Source of the DNA: Macrotrachela quadricornifera
Taxonomy: Eukaryota > Rotifera > Eurotatoria > Philodinida > Philodinidae
Assembly (NCBI GenBank): GCA_022393335.1
Contig: JAJEKB010000836.1
Location: forward strand, 49,910-113,909
Direction: 5' to 3'
Length of the DNA stretch: 64,000 nt
Both the position numbers and the translations under genes were made by a program. Positions 12,661 to 26,000 of the stretch are shown here, in pieces. Every line of letters begins with the position of its first letter. Within the stretch, counting starts at the first letter, position 1. Below the pieces are notes generated by a model that was not told where the DNA came from, searched no databases, and saw only the letters and a program-made list of their open reading frames with translations.

Positions 12661-13253
12661 ACAGTATCGTCAAAAGAACACTTGTCTCTTTTGCTCTTCA
12701 TGATAATAACATTTTCTGTGTCATTTGATTGTCTTGCTATTTTCGTTTATTTATATCTATATTTAATCATTGGAATTTCTATTGAAGAACATAAATTAAT
12801 TCAAATATTTAGTCAACCTTATATCGATTATTAAAAGTATAATACATGTTATTTTTTAAAAGATTTACCACTACCTTTGATTATTTAATAATTTTATGTA
12901 ACTTGTATTGAAATATGAATAGCATATCGAAAATGCTCTTTTTCTTTTATAAATGTATAATATTTCGAATAATGCAAATAAAAAACAAAAACACGCGTAT
13001 ACATGAGAATGAATTATAATTATTTAGAACGAAACAAAAAAGAACGTATTTTTATTATGTCAGATTAATGAATATACTTATTATCTGACAAATAAGAGAT
13101 ATTGCTTTTTTTTTTAAATAGATACTAAAACAAAAACAAACTATCACTGTTTTGTTAGTTGTTATTTTTTAACTTTATATATATATACTGTCCATGGAAT
13201 AAAAATAAAAAGAAATAAATGGAATGAAGAAAACAAACAAAAAAGAAAACAAA
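12661..13253. other. 3' flank of the AP-3 delta gene
   Basis: AT-rich sequence between the MITE and the last AP-3 delta exon, presumably holding that gene's 3' UTR. No gene is supported. Confidence 0.5.
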
Positions 13254-16200
13254 TTATTTTAATGATGTTTTTATTTCTTCCATTAAATTTGAAAGAAAAT
13301 GTGTTTCAGTCGATTTACCATCAATTAAAATATCATTTCGAGAATTCTAAATAGATAAAATAATTTTCAAATAGTATTGTTTTTTTTGAAATAAACATAC
13401 TGTTATTTTAACTAAAAGTGCAATAGGATGTCCTAGAATTGATTCAGCATATAGTGATGCAGCTGAATTAATTTTGTCAACAACTAAATTAAAAAAATTT
13501 AATATAAAAAAAAGCATTATTAAAATTTATATATTCTTACTAGTTAATCGATAAGACTGACATATAGTATTTATTATCGATGTAAAATCTTGATTTGATA
13601 TTGGAATACTAATATGTGATTGACATGTCAATGTACCCGAACTCATTAAATTACCAAATGTAGCACTTAAAAATATCATTTTTTTAAAATTAATAATTTA
13701 ATAAAAAAATCTATTCTTACGAATCCATTGTTTTTTCTCGTAAGTATTGTGAACATGGTAAATTAAGTTTAAATTCAATTGTATCAGTTTTAATATCATT
13801 TGGTTTCTAAATATATCAAATAGAGAAAAAACTGTTTTTATTTTTTTAATTTTTTTTTTTAAATTTACATTTATTGTATAAGTTAATGTTGTTTTTAATT
13901 TTTGAGAAAATGATATAGCATTTATTGCAAAAAATAAATGAATATAATTTTGTGAATATGGAAATAAACTTATCGATGGAAATGATATTCGATTTGCACT
14001 TGTTGTATTTAATAATTTCGAACTCATACTATCAATAACATGAATATCAATACGATCAATAATAAATGATGTTTGATTTTTTAAAAGAAATGTTACATCA
14101 AGTTGAGCTATTGATGGAGTTGGATTAATTGAATATTCCTAAAATTAAACAAATTTTTTATGTTTATTGAGTTGCTTTTATATTATCAGCAAGAGCGATA
14201 ATAGTTTAAGAATAGACATAAATCAACATGAAAACTTTTGAAAATTGGAGCTTGGTCGGATTTTCATTGTACTGAAGTTTTAATATTGATCTGTAATCTG
14301 AATAAGATTCATGCTCTTATTGAGGTTTAGCCAAAATATCGGAATTTTAATCGATTTTTCCTGTTGGAGCCAAGTTTTCAAGCAAAATCATTTCTTTGAT
14401 TTTCGATCTGAAACTTTGTACAAACGAAGATCTCATCTAGCATAGTATGAATTCTTTCTTATATGATTCAAAGAACAACTTACTAAGTCTCTACTAGAGT
14501 AGTTTAAAATATTATTGAAATCTGATTGATTAAAGAAGCAACCTCGGAAGCTCAGTCTTTCAATATCGACAAGTTCCAGTTAAAATTTTTAAACAGAGGT
14601 TATTGGAATAAAATAAGATTTTCTATATGAAAAAAAATACGTTGAGAAATCTCTCGTCAACAATGTTAGGTAACAGTAATGCTTCTCTCTTAATTACACT
14701 ACTTCATCATAATATTGAGCATAGCAAATAAAATCTTGAAATTAAAACTTATCTAAACGGTAAAAATGTTGGCATATGCCTACTTCAGCAGCGAAAACTA
14801 ATGTAGCATTAAGCAATTACAATTCATAAGTTTGACTTTTTTTTGTTTCCTAATTAGAATGAAACAATGTATCAGATATAATGAAATTCTTCATATTTTA
14901 TATTCAAATCTATAATATTTTTAATAGATTCGAAATCATACACTGATGTAGAAAATTAAAACCTACTTTGAACTTCAATCTCGTTAATTTCTTTTTTAAA
15001 TAATCACTAAACTTACAATTGTTAGATTGTCCGATTGAGCAGCTAATTTAAAATTATTTTGTTCATTGAATATTTGATCAGATTGATTTGTTGAATGAAT
15101 TTCATCACTCATTATATCGAGTAGAAGTGGTGCAGAATTATTTGTCTCTACTGTTGGTTTTGATGATGATTTTTTTTCTTTAGTTTTCTTTTTTTTTGGT
15201 TTCTCTTCGGTAGTAGTTGCAGTAGGAAGAGGAGGAGAAGGAGGAGATTGAGGTGGTGGAACCGATGTGACACGTTGTTGTTGTTCCTCTTCATCAACTG
15301 CTGATATTAATTCTTTATAATCACCACGTTCTCGTTTATGTTTAGTTTTTGATGTAACTGATTGTTCTTCCTTTTCAGTTTTCTTTTTTTTTAATTTTTT
15401 TGGTTTTTCATTTGACACAGGAGGAGTTTCACTTTGTTTAGGCTCTAATTCTTTTGGTTGAGATGGTGGTGTTGGTGGTGTAGACATTTTTTGAATAGGT
15501 TTTTCATCTAAATCAATATTAAGTGCACGATGTGGATCATGTTTTTTATTTTTTCTAGTAGTTATATTATCATCATCATCTTCATTTCCACTTTCTGTAA
15601 CACCTTCGGGTAATTCACCACCACGTGTTACTTTAAATGTTGGAAAAATATCATCATCATTATCATCAATTGTTGTTAAATCAGATTTTTTTGAAGATTT
15701 CTTTCCTTTTTTTGATGATACATTATCGGATTTTGATTTTTTCTTTAAACGTTGATTTTCTTCATCTATTTTTGATTGACGATATAATTGATCAGAAAGT
15801 GATAATTGTAAATTACTAGGAATTGTTCCTTTTGATGATGCTGATTGATTATGTTCATTATGATTTGTAATATTTGGAGATGTTTCAGCCTATGATTTTT
15901 AAATAATTATTTAAAATTTTGATATTTATATGATAATACCTTTTGTATTGATTTTGTTTTTTTTGTATCTTTCAAATAGAATGGATTCATTTGTTCACTT
16001 TGTTTTCTTGATTCTCGTTGTTTTTCTATTTCTTCAATAGTTGGTTCAATATAGGTTTTTGATTTTTGATAATTTGATGTATTATCACTATATGAATTTG
16101 AATTATTTCTATTTCCATCATAAAATAAACCATAATTATCATAACTAGAATTTGTTGTTGTTGATTCATCTTCACTATCTGATGGTGGATTATTTATCCA

Positions 16201-19200
16201 AGCATCTAAATCCAAACTATAAAACACATACGAAAAATAAATAAATAAAAATTTATCAAATAAAATTTATTTACCCATTTGGTATAGCAACTTTTCTTTG
16301 TGCTTTAATAGCAACTGGATTAAGAACACCATCAAATAATGCTGATAATTCATTCATATTAAATTCAGATTTTTCTGTTAATTTTAATACTGTTTTAAGA
16401 ATATGTAAAATAACACTTGCCTAAAGAAATAATTTCTCTTTGATGTATTATTTATCATTATCTGTCTCAGTTATCAGTAAAGAGTGCGATGACTAGATTT
16501 TATTATTGTCATCAATTTGATTATCTCGAAGCTTAAAAAATAAATAGGTAGTGTAGAACCAAGCTTTTTTTTTAGTTTCGATATAGAAAGAATTATTTCT
16601 AAATTTATTCGTAATAAATATTTTAAGCTTCTTATATACTCGTTTTTTCGGTAATTTGGTCGACGAATGTCAGTTTTTTTCTATCATCCTTAAACTCCAA
16701 TAAAATTTTACTTTTTGGACTATTTTCTAAATCATTGAGACACATAATAAGACATACTCGTTCTTGTGCTTCAACATCACCACTTAATAAAAATACAGAC
16801 ATTTTATCAATACTCATTGAAATAAGTTGTTTCGTTAATATTTCATCATTATTTGATGATTGAATTAAATATGTTATAATTTTTAGAATATTTTGATAGT
16901 AAACAGATTGAATATGTCCAGGAAATAGAGTAATTTTTGTATTAAGCATTGATTCAAGTGTTTTTTGTGGTTCTTTTAAATGACTAAAATAAATCAAACG
17001 AATTCACGTATATTTTTTATTTTATTTATTTATTTACCAACAAAATTCTCCACATATCCATGAAGCAGCATATAAAACTTCAGCAACAGTTGTAGAATTT
17101 GAACCAAGAATAAAAACATGTGCATTTTCAAGAAGTATTGCCTAGAAAAATATTAATGAAAAACTGAATTTTGGTATTTATTTTAAAATTCTTTACCATT
17201 TGATGACAAGCAAATGGACGAATAGATTCTACACGAACAGCAACATCAAGCATTTGTAAAGATATAAGATTACCATGTTTTGTACCTTCAAGACGAGTTA
17301 ATTCAACCAAAATACTAACATACCTATTAGTATTTATAAATAAATAAAAAAATTTTCTTTTTATTATTAATAAAAAAAAAAAATTAAATGCAAACCAGTC
17401 AAAATTAGCTATATGTTGATAATCATTTTGACTACATATTTCAATAATTTTTGAAAGTAATTCATCTCGATAATGTGATCCTTCAGATTTATCCATATGA
17501 ACCATTAATTTACGTACAATATCCATGAGATTCTTTTTTGTTACCTTAAAAATTTCATTACTAATGTTAAATTATATTTTAAAATAATAAGTTTTTTTTT
17601 TTCTTTACCATGCCAGAAAGAAGATCAAGTGCACGTAAACGTATTGATTCATCTTTATCATCAAGACATTGCATAATTAAATCATTATGTGCTTGAACAC
17701 TTTTTGGATGTGTTTGTAAAATTTTTGACATTGCAAGTAAACCAAGATATTTTACTAAATAAAATTTTATTTTTAGTTTTTTTGTTTATTCTATTTCTTA
17801 CAATTTTGATCGGCATCTTCAATAAGTATTCGAAGTTTTTGTACACATAATTGAATAGAAGCATGATGATTTGGTAAACCAGATGAAATTGAAACAAGAA
17901 CTTAATTTATAAAAAGAAAAATATAAATTTTTCTATTATTATTTATATTTACCAGCAATTACAGTATTAATACATTCATATAAAAGAGACATAGCTGAAG
18001 TACTATGAATTAAATTTGTTAATGGTTCTATTAATTTTTTGCCTAATCGAGGTTCTAATGGTGTTAATACACCAAACTAAATAAAAAAAATATTTTAATT
18101 GAAAAAAAAAAACGTTTTTTTTTATTTACTAATTTAATAATTTTAATCAGCACCCAATTATTAGTTGATGTTGTCATAAGACGAAAAAATATAGGAGCTA
18201 AAGCAAGATAATTTTTTGGATTACGTCTAGCTAATTCACATATAACATTAACAGCAGCTGCTTGTACACCTAAAATAAAATATTTTTAAAAAGAAAAATC
18301 TTTCTTTTGTTTTATATTTAAATTAATTAACCTGAATCTGAATCTTCAAGTTTTTCTTTTAAACGTGGAAATGCTGGTTTAAGTGCATCAGGATTATTAA
18401 GAAATACTTTATATAAAAGTAGAACAGCACGTTTACGTATATAAGGTTTTGTTGATGTCATCTAAATGTGAAAAAAAAAGAGTTTTTTTTGTATAACTAA
18501 TATAAAATAAATTTATTTCTTACAAGTGTCATTATATCATTAGCTAAATCTCGTGCAAGATCTTCATTTATAAAACATGATAAACCACTTAAAGCTATAC
18601 CTGCTTCATACATTGATGGACTAGTTATATCCTAAATTATTTATATGTGTATGTCTTTTTTTCTTTTCAAATTAAATTAAAATTTTAATAAACCTTTCGA
18701 ATCATATTTGTTGTTAACATTAAAACATCTGTTCCTTCATGAAAACATTGTGAAGCAGCAAGATAACCAATTCTCTAAAAAAAAAAAGTATAATTATAAC
18801 AGGAAAAATAAGATATAGGAATAATTCACATTAATAATTAACTCATGATCGGAAATATCAAAATATTCACTGAACAACTTGAAATACTGTTTAATCTATA
18901 TGATCAATTCGTTTGCTCTGTGAACTGTAAATCTCTCAGGGACAAATATATTTATCAATCGTATTATTACTTTATTGTTTTGAAATAAATTAATCATGAC
19001 TGCTATTTTCCAGTATTTTCATCTAAGTTTTCTCTTCCGGAAAAAAGACAGACACATTATATATAAATTCAATAATTCTAAATTCCGGAAGGATATCACT
19101 TACTTAGTTTTTATATTAAATAAAAGAACTATTATTTTCACTTCTAGATTCTAATAAACTAGAGTGAAAATTTGTATATAAAAACTTACTTTAAAAGTAA

Positions 19201-19615
19201 ATTTACTTGAACTCATTACTTCAATTATATTAAATGCACTCCATGATATATCATAACCAAGCATTTGAAGCTATTTAAAAACAAACAAAAAGAATGACTA
19301 ATATATATATATATATATATAAATATTTTTATACATAAATTAATTTATTAACAGCATTTGCTTTAACTGCTATATTCTCTTGTTTAAGTTCTTGTTTAAT
19401 TTCATCTATAGCTTCATTAATATATTTGGCCTAAAATATAAATATTTAGTTTTTAAATTCAAGGAAAAAAAAATTTTTTTTTTTTTTGTTTTGTTTTATA
19501 CTTCATTATCTTTATGATTTCGAATGCCTCGAACAAGATCATGTAAACTTTTATCAAACATTTGTCCAAAACTATCTTTTGCTCGTTTTACAACTTGATC
19601 CATCGTTGTCGACAT
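13254..19615 (-). CDS. AP3D1: AP-3 complex subunit delta (delta adaptin), 22 exons
   Basis: Delta adaptin is the large subunit of the AP-3 coat that sorts cargo from endosome/Golgi to lysosome-related organelles. Exons, 5' to 3': 19502-19615, 19335-19430, 19190-19270, 18694-18774, 18524-18631, 18332-18461, 18130-18269, 17953-18076, 17802-17900, 17609-17754, 17396-17544, 17197-17323, 17038-17141, 16758-16983, 16275-16420, 15940-16216, 15017-15889, 13869-14138, 13721-13806, 13541-13665, 13401-13483, 13254-13346. Every junction keeps phase; about 1225 residues, close to animal orthologues. The N-terminal adaptin solenoid (about 1-660) includes DLVRGIRNHK, LGYDISW, KPYIRKRAVLL and LVELTRLEGTKHGNL. 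GLDLDAWIN marks the hinge start and DPHRALNIDLDE the conserved delta region. A lysine- and proline-rich linker (about 865-960) precedes the C-terminal domain. Introns are mostly 45-90 nt; exceptions are 415 nt (18775-19189), 337 nt (16421-16757) and 878 nt (14139-15016). Confidence 0.95.
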
Positions 19616-19829
19616 TGTATTCAAGTAAGTAAATGTCTATAATCATTTATCCAACCATTTATCTTTATTATTAACCTTTTCTTTTTTTTATTTTCTATAG
19701 ATGTCAATAGTATTTCTCGTTTATGATTGCTTCTTTTATTTTCCACTTAATAATTTGACAAGTTTTTCCACGTAAGCTAAATTAGAACTAGAACTAGAAT
19801 TAGAATTAGAGGTTATTTTTAGTTTAAGA
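19616..19829. promoter_or_regulatory. Shared bidirectional promoter region
   Basis: AP-3 delta (minus strand) and SLC35B1 (plus strand) start 214 bp apart and point away from each other. Both 5' UTRs and core promoters must fit in or overlap this space, so coupled transcription is likely. No TATA box is obvious; a degenerate AGAACTAGAATTAG repeat lies at 19785-19809. Confidence 0.6.
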
Positions 19830-21330
19830 ATGGTTGAAGAAATAAAAAGTTCAAAACATCATCATCATCATCATCATCATAAAGTTAAATCTCTATTAAA
19901 TTCTCCATCTGTTAGATTATTTATATGTTTTCTTGGTATATTTGTTGCTTATCTTTTATTTGGTATTGTTCAAGAATCAATGTAAAATTTATTAATATAA
20001 TTTTCATAAGAAATATACTTTTTTTTTCTATTATTTTATTAAAATAGAGTTAAAGGAAAATATGGAGAGAATGATAAATTTACATATATTATATCACTTG
20101 TCTTTTTTCAATGTATTTTTAATGCAATTGTATCAAAAACAATTCTTATTGTACGAAAAACACATCAAGATACAACACCATCAAAAATGTATGCTTTTGC
20201 ATCATTTACATATTTATTTGCAATGCTTGCAAGTAATTATGCTTTAGAATTTGTTAGTTATCCAATGCAGGTAAAAAGTTCTGTTTATTATTTTTTTTAA
20301 ATATTTATAAAAATTTTTATTATTTATAAGGTTCTTGGAAAATCAGTTAAACCTGTTCCTGTTATGCTTTTAGGTGTATTAGTTGCAAGAAAACGTTATC
20401 CATTAATAAAATATCTTTATGTTTTATTAATTGTTGCTGGTAAGAATAAATAATTAAAAATAATATCATTAAATTTATATATTAGGTGTGGTTTTATTTA
20501 TGTATAAAAAACCAAAACCAACAGAAAAAGTAGTAGAACCAGGTGGAATAATTGGTATAGGAGAATTTCTTTTAGTAAGTAATTAACAAAAAAGAAAAAT
20601 GATTATATAATTTATTATAGATTGTTTCACTTGTATTTGATGGTTTAACAGGTGGTATACAAGATAAAATTCGTGATAAACAAAAAGTTCAAGCTTATCA
20701 TATGATGTATTCAATGAATCTTTGGTCATGTTTATGGGCATCTATTGGTATATTAATGACAGGTGAACTTTATAGTTTAGTGAATTTTCTCAAACTTTAT
20801 CCTCATGTTATTTCAAATATGTTTTTGCTTGGTTTAACTGGTGCGATTGGACAAGTAAGAAAAATAATATTAAGAATATATTGAAAATAGTAATAATCGC
20901 ATCTCAAGTTCGTGTAAAAATCTTGAAGAAATTTATAACTTTTCAGAGAAATGTTTTTTTACAAAAAAAGGAAAACTTCGACTAGAATAGCATATAAAAA
21001 AAAATAGAGCATCGAAAAAAAATTGAGATGCGACCGTCATTACTTTTGGATATCTCTAAGTATAATGTAAATATAATCGAACAAATATTATGTTATAAAT
21101 AAAAAACATAAATATGATTATTTTATTTCTAGAATTTTATCTTTCTTACTATTGAATGGTTTGGTCCATTGACTTGTTCAATATTTACAACAACACGAAA
21201 ATTTTTTACTATTTTATGTTCGGTACTTATTTTTGGTAATCCAATAACAAGACAACAAATGTTTGGAACAGCACTTGTTTTTCTTGGACTTTTTCTAGAA
21301 CAATTATATGGAAAGAAAAAACATAAATAA
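19830..21330 (+). CDS. SLC35B1: Solute carrier 35 B1-type ER nucleotide transporter
   Basis: Six exons join in phase: 19830-19981, 20048-20270, 20331-20439, 20486-20574, 20621-20854, 21133-21330; about 334 residues, matching animal SLC35B1 (about 322). Family landmarks are [66 protein letters not shown] and [18 protein letters not shown], with roughly ten transmembrane segments. SLC35B1 exchanges ATP/ADP (earlier described as UDP-galactose) across the ER membrane; the substrate is inferred from the family. The C-terminus ends KKHK, a dilysine KKxx ER-retrieval signal, which supports ER residence. Unusually, residues 10-17 are eight consecutive histidines encoded by a CAT microsatellite. Intron 5 (278 nt) carries a small inverted-repeat insertion. 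Confidence 0.95.
20889..21043. mobile_element. Small inverted-repeat insertion inside SLC35B1 intron 5
   Basis: TCGCATCTCAA (20897-20907) and TTGAGATGCGA (21023-21033) are perfect inverted 11-mers, with weaker pairing just outside (GTAAT against ATTAC). The interior is AT-rich and non-coding. This intron is four to five times longer than its neighbours, as expected if a short MITE landed in it. Confidence 0.6.
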
Positions 21331-23000
21331 AAAAACCTAGTCATTATTTTTATTGTCTATCTTTTATCTAAATGTACCCTTGTGTGCTATGAATCATAAA
21401 AAAACAAATAATCAGGGTGTGTTGATTTAAGAATATGAAAGTAAAAACGAACATGTTTTTTTACATAAATACAAATCAAGTTATTATATACTGATAAGTA
21501 TGATGCACATTCGCACTTAATCTATTTCGTTTCTTTTTGATGATGATGTTTTAATAATAGATAGATTTATTAATTAAATTAGACATTAACTGGAACAGGA
21601 GATGAAAATGAATGCTACGATTTGTATAAAGATGAATATTACAAAAATCTCTAAAATCAATTTCAACTATGAACTTGCCAGATACATCACAAAAATAATG
21701 ATTCATATAATGAAGTAAAATACTGTATTACTATTTATTTTTGCTGTTAAAAGTAGAGAGAAAGTCAATCCAGAATTTGGTACTCTCACTATACTTGATG
21801 CATCAGAAGACACAGAAATACAATAAAAAGTCTGACTTTTTCTTTAAGTTTATTCCTTATCTAATATTTGATATTATTATATAATTAATTAATGTTTTAA
21901 TAAATTGACCGCAATAGATTAGAATTAAGTAGAATATGTACACACAATTTACATATTTGTAAATATATTATTTACTTTTTATTTATTTTTCGTTTCTTTT
22001 TCTTGAATGAGCAAGACGATGATAATCGACGGAAATTTTCGTTGGTTTCACTACCAATAAAATGTAAAAGAAAAGAAAAAATAAATAATATCTATATAAG
22101 CGTGTAAAATGCGTCGATACGTGTTATATATAGTCCGATCAAGGTAATTTTATTGGCAAAACATCACTAAAATTGTAAATAAAAATAAAATAAAAAGAAA
22201 AATGATTTGATTAAAAATAATTAATATGAAAAATAAAAGTTAATTATATAATTACTCACCTATTTTTGTACATAACATAACATTGAAAAAATCTGAATAC
22301 AAAAATTGATGTTGCATAAGTCATCAACTTGTTCTGAATTTTTAGAAACATCTTCGGTCTTAAGTTAGCTGCTGTCGCTCAAGAAAATCTCTCAGAAACA
22401 GAGAAATTTTCCAAATCAATTTTTTCAAAATCGAAGAAAAATGCTTAATAATTTCCTCAAACTTAGACAATATTGATCGATCAAACAAGCCCGAAAGTCA
22501 AAACATTTTGAAGCAGGGACGTGATTCTTAATCTCTCCGGTCGCGTCGTTTACGACCAAAAGGTAATTCAAGCATATTTTTTAATTCAAAATCAACATTT
22601 TGTTAATCTAAAAAAATTTTCAAGTAGGTAAACGATTGAGTCTAATTTTAAAAGGTCATCGGAAGTAACTCAATGTAACCTTCATATTAATAATTTACGA
22701 ATTATATATGTTCTTTTAAACTTTTTTTATTTTGTTTCTTTCTTTGTTTTCTTTTTTCGTATAGCCTATTTCTTCCATATACGATTGCTTGATGAAGAAC
22801 GTGTCATGTGTCGAAAGCGAAGAACGACAAACGTCCGTTTATATAATATATAAAGCAATACAAAGTGCATTTATTTTTCTTTTTCGTTTTTCGCTCTCAT
22901 TTGGTACTTTTTCTTCGTAAGGCCGGTAGATAATGATACCTCGTTTTTGTTTTACTTAATCTAAGATTAAACAAGTATTCTCATTCTATAGATTGAAAAA
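21331..23000. other. Intergenic region between SLC35B1 and glycogen phosphorylase
   Basis: It holds the SLC35B1 3' UTR and the phosphorylase promoter/5' UTR. A pyrimidine-rich tract ending in TCTATAG (22978-22991) could be a 5'-UTR splice acceptor just before the phosphorylase ATG. A small hairpin lies near 22382-22411. No gene is supported. Confidence 0.55.
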
Positions 23001-26000
23001 ATGTCGAAAAATTCAACTAAAGTTCCGTTAACGGATAAGGATCGACGTAAACAAATATCGATTCGTGGTTTACCATTACTTGAAAATGTAGCATCTGTTA
23101 AAAAAACATTTAATCGTCATATACATTTTACAATTGCAAAAGATCGTAATGTAGCTACGAATCGTGATTACTATTTATCAGCAGCTTATACTGTACGAGA
23201 TCATCTTGTTGGTCGATGGATACGTACACAACAACATTATTATGATACTGATCCAAAACGTGTTTATTATTTATCGTTAGAATATTATATGGGACGATCA
23301 TTATCAAATATGATGATTAATCTTGGAATTGAATCTGAATTAGATGAAGCTTTATATGAGGTATAAAAAAAAGTAAACAAGTAAGAAATAATATTTTATT
23401 TTTATTATTTAGCTTGGTTTATCAATTGAAGAATTAGAAGAATTTGAAGATGATGCTGGATTAGGTAATGGTGGTCTTGGTCGACTTGCTGCTTGTTTTC
23501 TTGATTCAATGGCTACACTTGGAATAGCTGGTTATGGTTATGGATTACGGTAAAAAAAAGAAAACAAATTTTTTCTTTAAATTTTCTTTTAATTAGATAT
23601 GAATTTGGTATATTTCAACAAACAATTAAAGATGGTTTTCAATGTGAAGAACCTGATGATTGGTAATTAGAAATTTTTTTTTAAAAAATAAATTTTATTT
23701 TATTTAAAATTCTATATAGGTTACGTTATGGAAATCCATGGGAAATTCCTCGACCGGAATATCAAATTCCAGTTAATCTTTATGGTCGTGTTATTGAACA
23801 AAATGGAAAACCAAAATGGGTTGATACAAAGGTTAATCATTAAAATTTTAATAAAAAAAAAAGTTTTTTTAATTTTATTATTTTCAACTTTAGGTTATCA
23901 TGGCTATGCCTTATGATACTCCAGTACCAGGTTTTAATAACAATGTTAGTAAAGACATTGAGATGAGAGAAATATATTTTTTTATTTTAAATATTTTAGG
24001 TTGTTAATACACTTCGATTATGGAGTGCAAAGGCACCACAAAAATTTAACTTTCAATTTTGTTTGTTTAATTTTTGTTTATTTTATTATTCATTAATTTT
24101 TATTTAGTTAACGATGGAGATTATCTTAATGCAGTAAGCGAGCAAAGTTTAGCTGAAAATGTTACACGAGTACTTTACCCAAATGATAACGTAAAATTTC
24201 CATGTTATTTGTTTTTTAATCTAACAAATAAAAATCTATTATTTTTATATTTAGTATATGCAAGGAAAAGAACTTCGTCTTAAACAAGAATATTTTCTTG
24301 TCGCTGCTACATTATCGGATATTATTCGACGTTATAAACATTCAAAATTTGGTGTTTCTGCAGCAACTCGAGATGATTTTAGTACTTTTCCAGATAAGGT
24401 AATTAAGTTTAAAAACTAAACATTTATATAGAAACCATGTTTTTGACGAAGAAAACGTATTTTTGTGTAATAACTAAGGTCAACCGGTGCATGTCTTCAG
24501 CGATGGAGGGAATGTATTTTTTTTAAAATGCACCTTTCTCTAGTAGTTGAGGTCAAAGGTCAGTGTCTACACTCTCCTAACAACAAGAGAGAGAGAGTTG
24601 TTTATTCAAAAGCAGTTTTTTATTGGAACTGGAACTAAAACATAACTTGGTCGTGTAAATATCGGTTAACATCATAGTTTACATGCCATTATGATTCATT
24701 ATATTTATACACTACTGTTTCACTCTATTAAAGTGCAAAATATAACATTTGTAGCTTTTTTATTGAATCATCAAGTTTTTACAACGAACAGAATATGTGA
24801 GTACTACATTTTGATTCCAGATGGAGTCACATCGACCAGTATTTTTTTTCTTTATAACGATTTAGCAATTAATATGAAAAATCTATTCTAATAAATTGTT
24901 TTGTATTATAGAAACAATCATTTAACGCTACATTTTGTACTTTCTGTTTTGATATAAATGTTTGCTTGAGATTATTCAGAAATATTTAGGATGCTTCATA
25001 CTGTTATTAATATACAATAGTCATCTTTCAATGTTCCCTAGAAAGAACATTTGATTTTTAAGGATCAAAATATTGTTCATAAGATTTAATTAAAAATTTC
25101 ATCAAATATATTTAAATATTTATTATTAAAAATAATTTAATATCTTTTAAGGTTGCTATTCAACTTAATGATACACATCCAGCATTAACTATTGCTGAAT
25201 TAATGCGTTTATTAGTCGATATTGAAGGTTTAGATTGGAATGCTGCATGGGATGTTACAAAACGATCATGTGCATATACAAATCATACACTTATGCCTGA
25301 AGCTGTTGAACGATGGTCAGTTGGTTTATTAGAACATGTTTTACCGAGACATTTACAAATTATTTATGAAATTAATTTACGTCATCTTCAAGTAGAAGAA
25401 AACTGTTGTCTTTTTTTTCTTTAAATTATAATTTTTGAATTTTGTTTGTAGGCAGTTGTTGCTCGTTATCCTGGTGATAATAATCGTCTCCGTGATTTAT
25501 CGATTGTCGAAGAAGGTGGTGATAAACGTATTAATATGGCTTATTTAGCTATTGTTGTAAGTAAAAGAATTAATGTATATATAAATATTCAAAAAAAATT
25601 TTTTTCTTAAATTTTAGGGCTCTCATGCAGTGAACGGTGTAGCAAAGATTCATTCAGACCTTCTCAAAACAACTCTGTAAATATTTACAATTTATTTCTT
25701 TTTTTATAACAATATTTTGTATGATATTTTTTTTAGTTTTAAATCATTTTATGAATTAACACCAGAAAAATTTCAAAATAAGACTAACGGTATAACACCA
25801 CGTCGTTGGTTAGTACTTAGTAATCCAAATTTAAGTGATGCTATTGCCGAAGTAAAATAACTTTCTAAAAGAAAAATTTTCAATAATTTATTTTTTTAAT
25901 TCTATAGAAAATTGGTGAAAACTGGATAACAACTCTTGATGAACTTAAACGTTTAAAAGAATTTGTTAATAATGAAACATTTGTACGTGATATTCAACGA

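Noticed and set aside
12260..12834. Overlapping ORFs on both strands
   Set aside because: They cross the inverted-repeat element and its edges; the arms explain the mirrored ORFs.
16632..16757. Extension of the AP-3 delta exon to the stop at 16632
   Set aside because: A GTATGT donor after codon CGA at 16758 joins in phase to the next conserved exon, so this stretch is intron.
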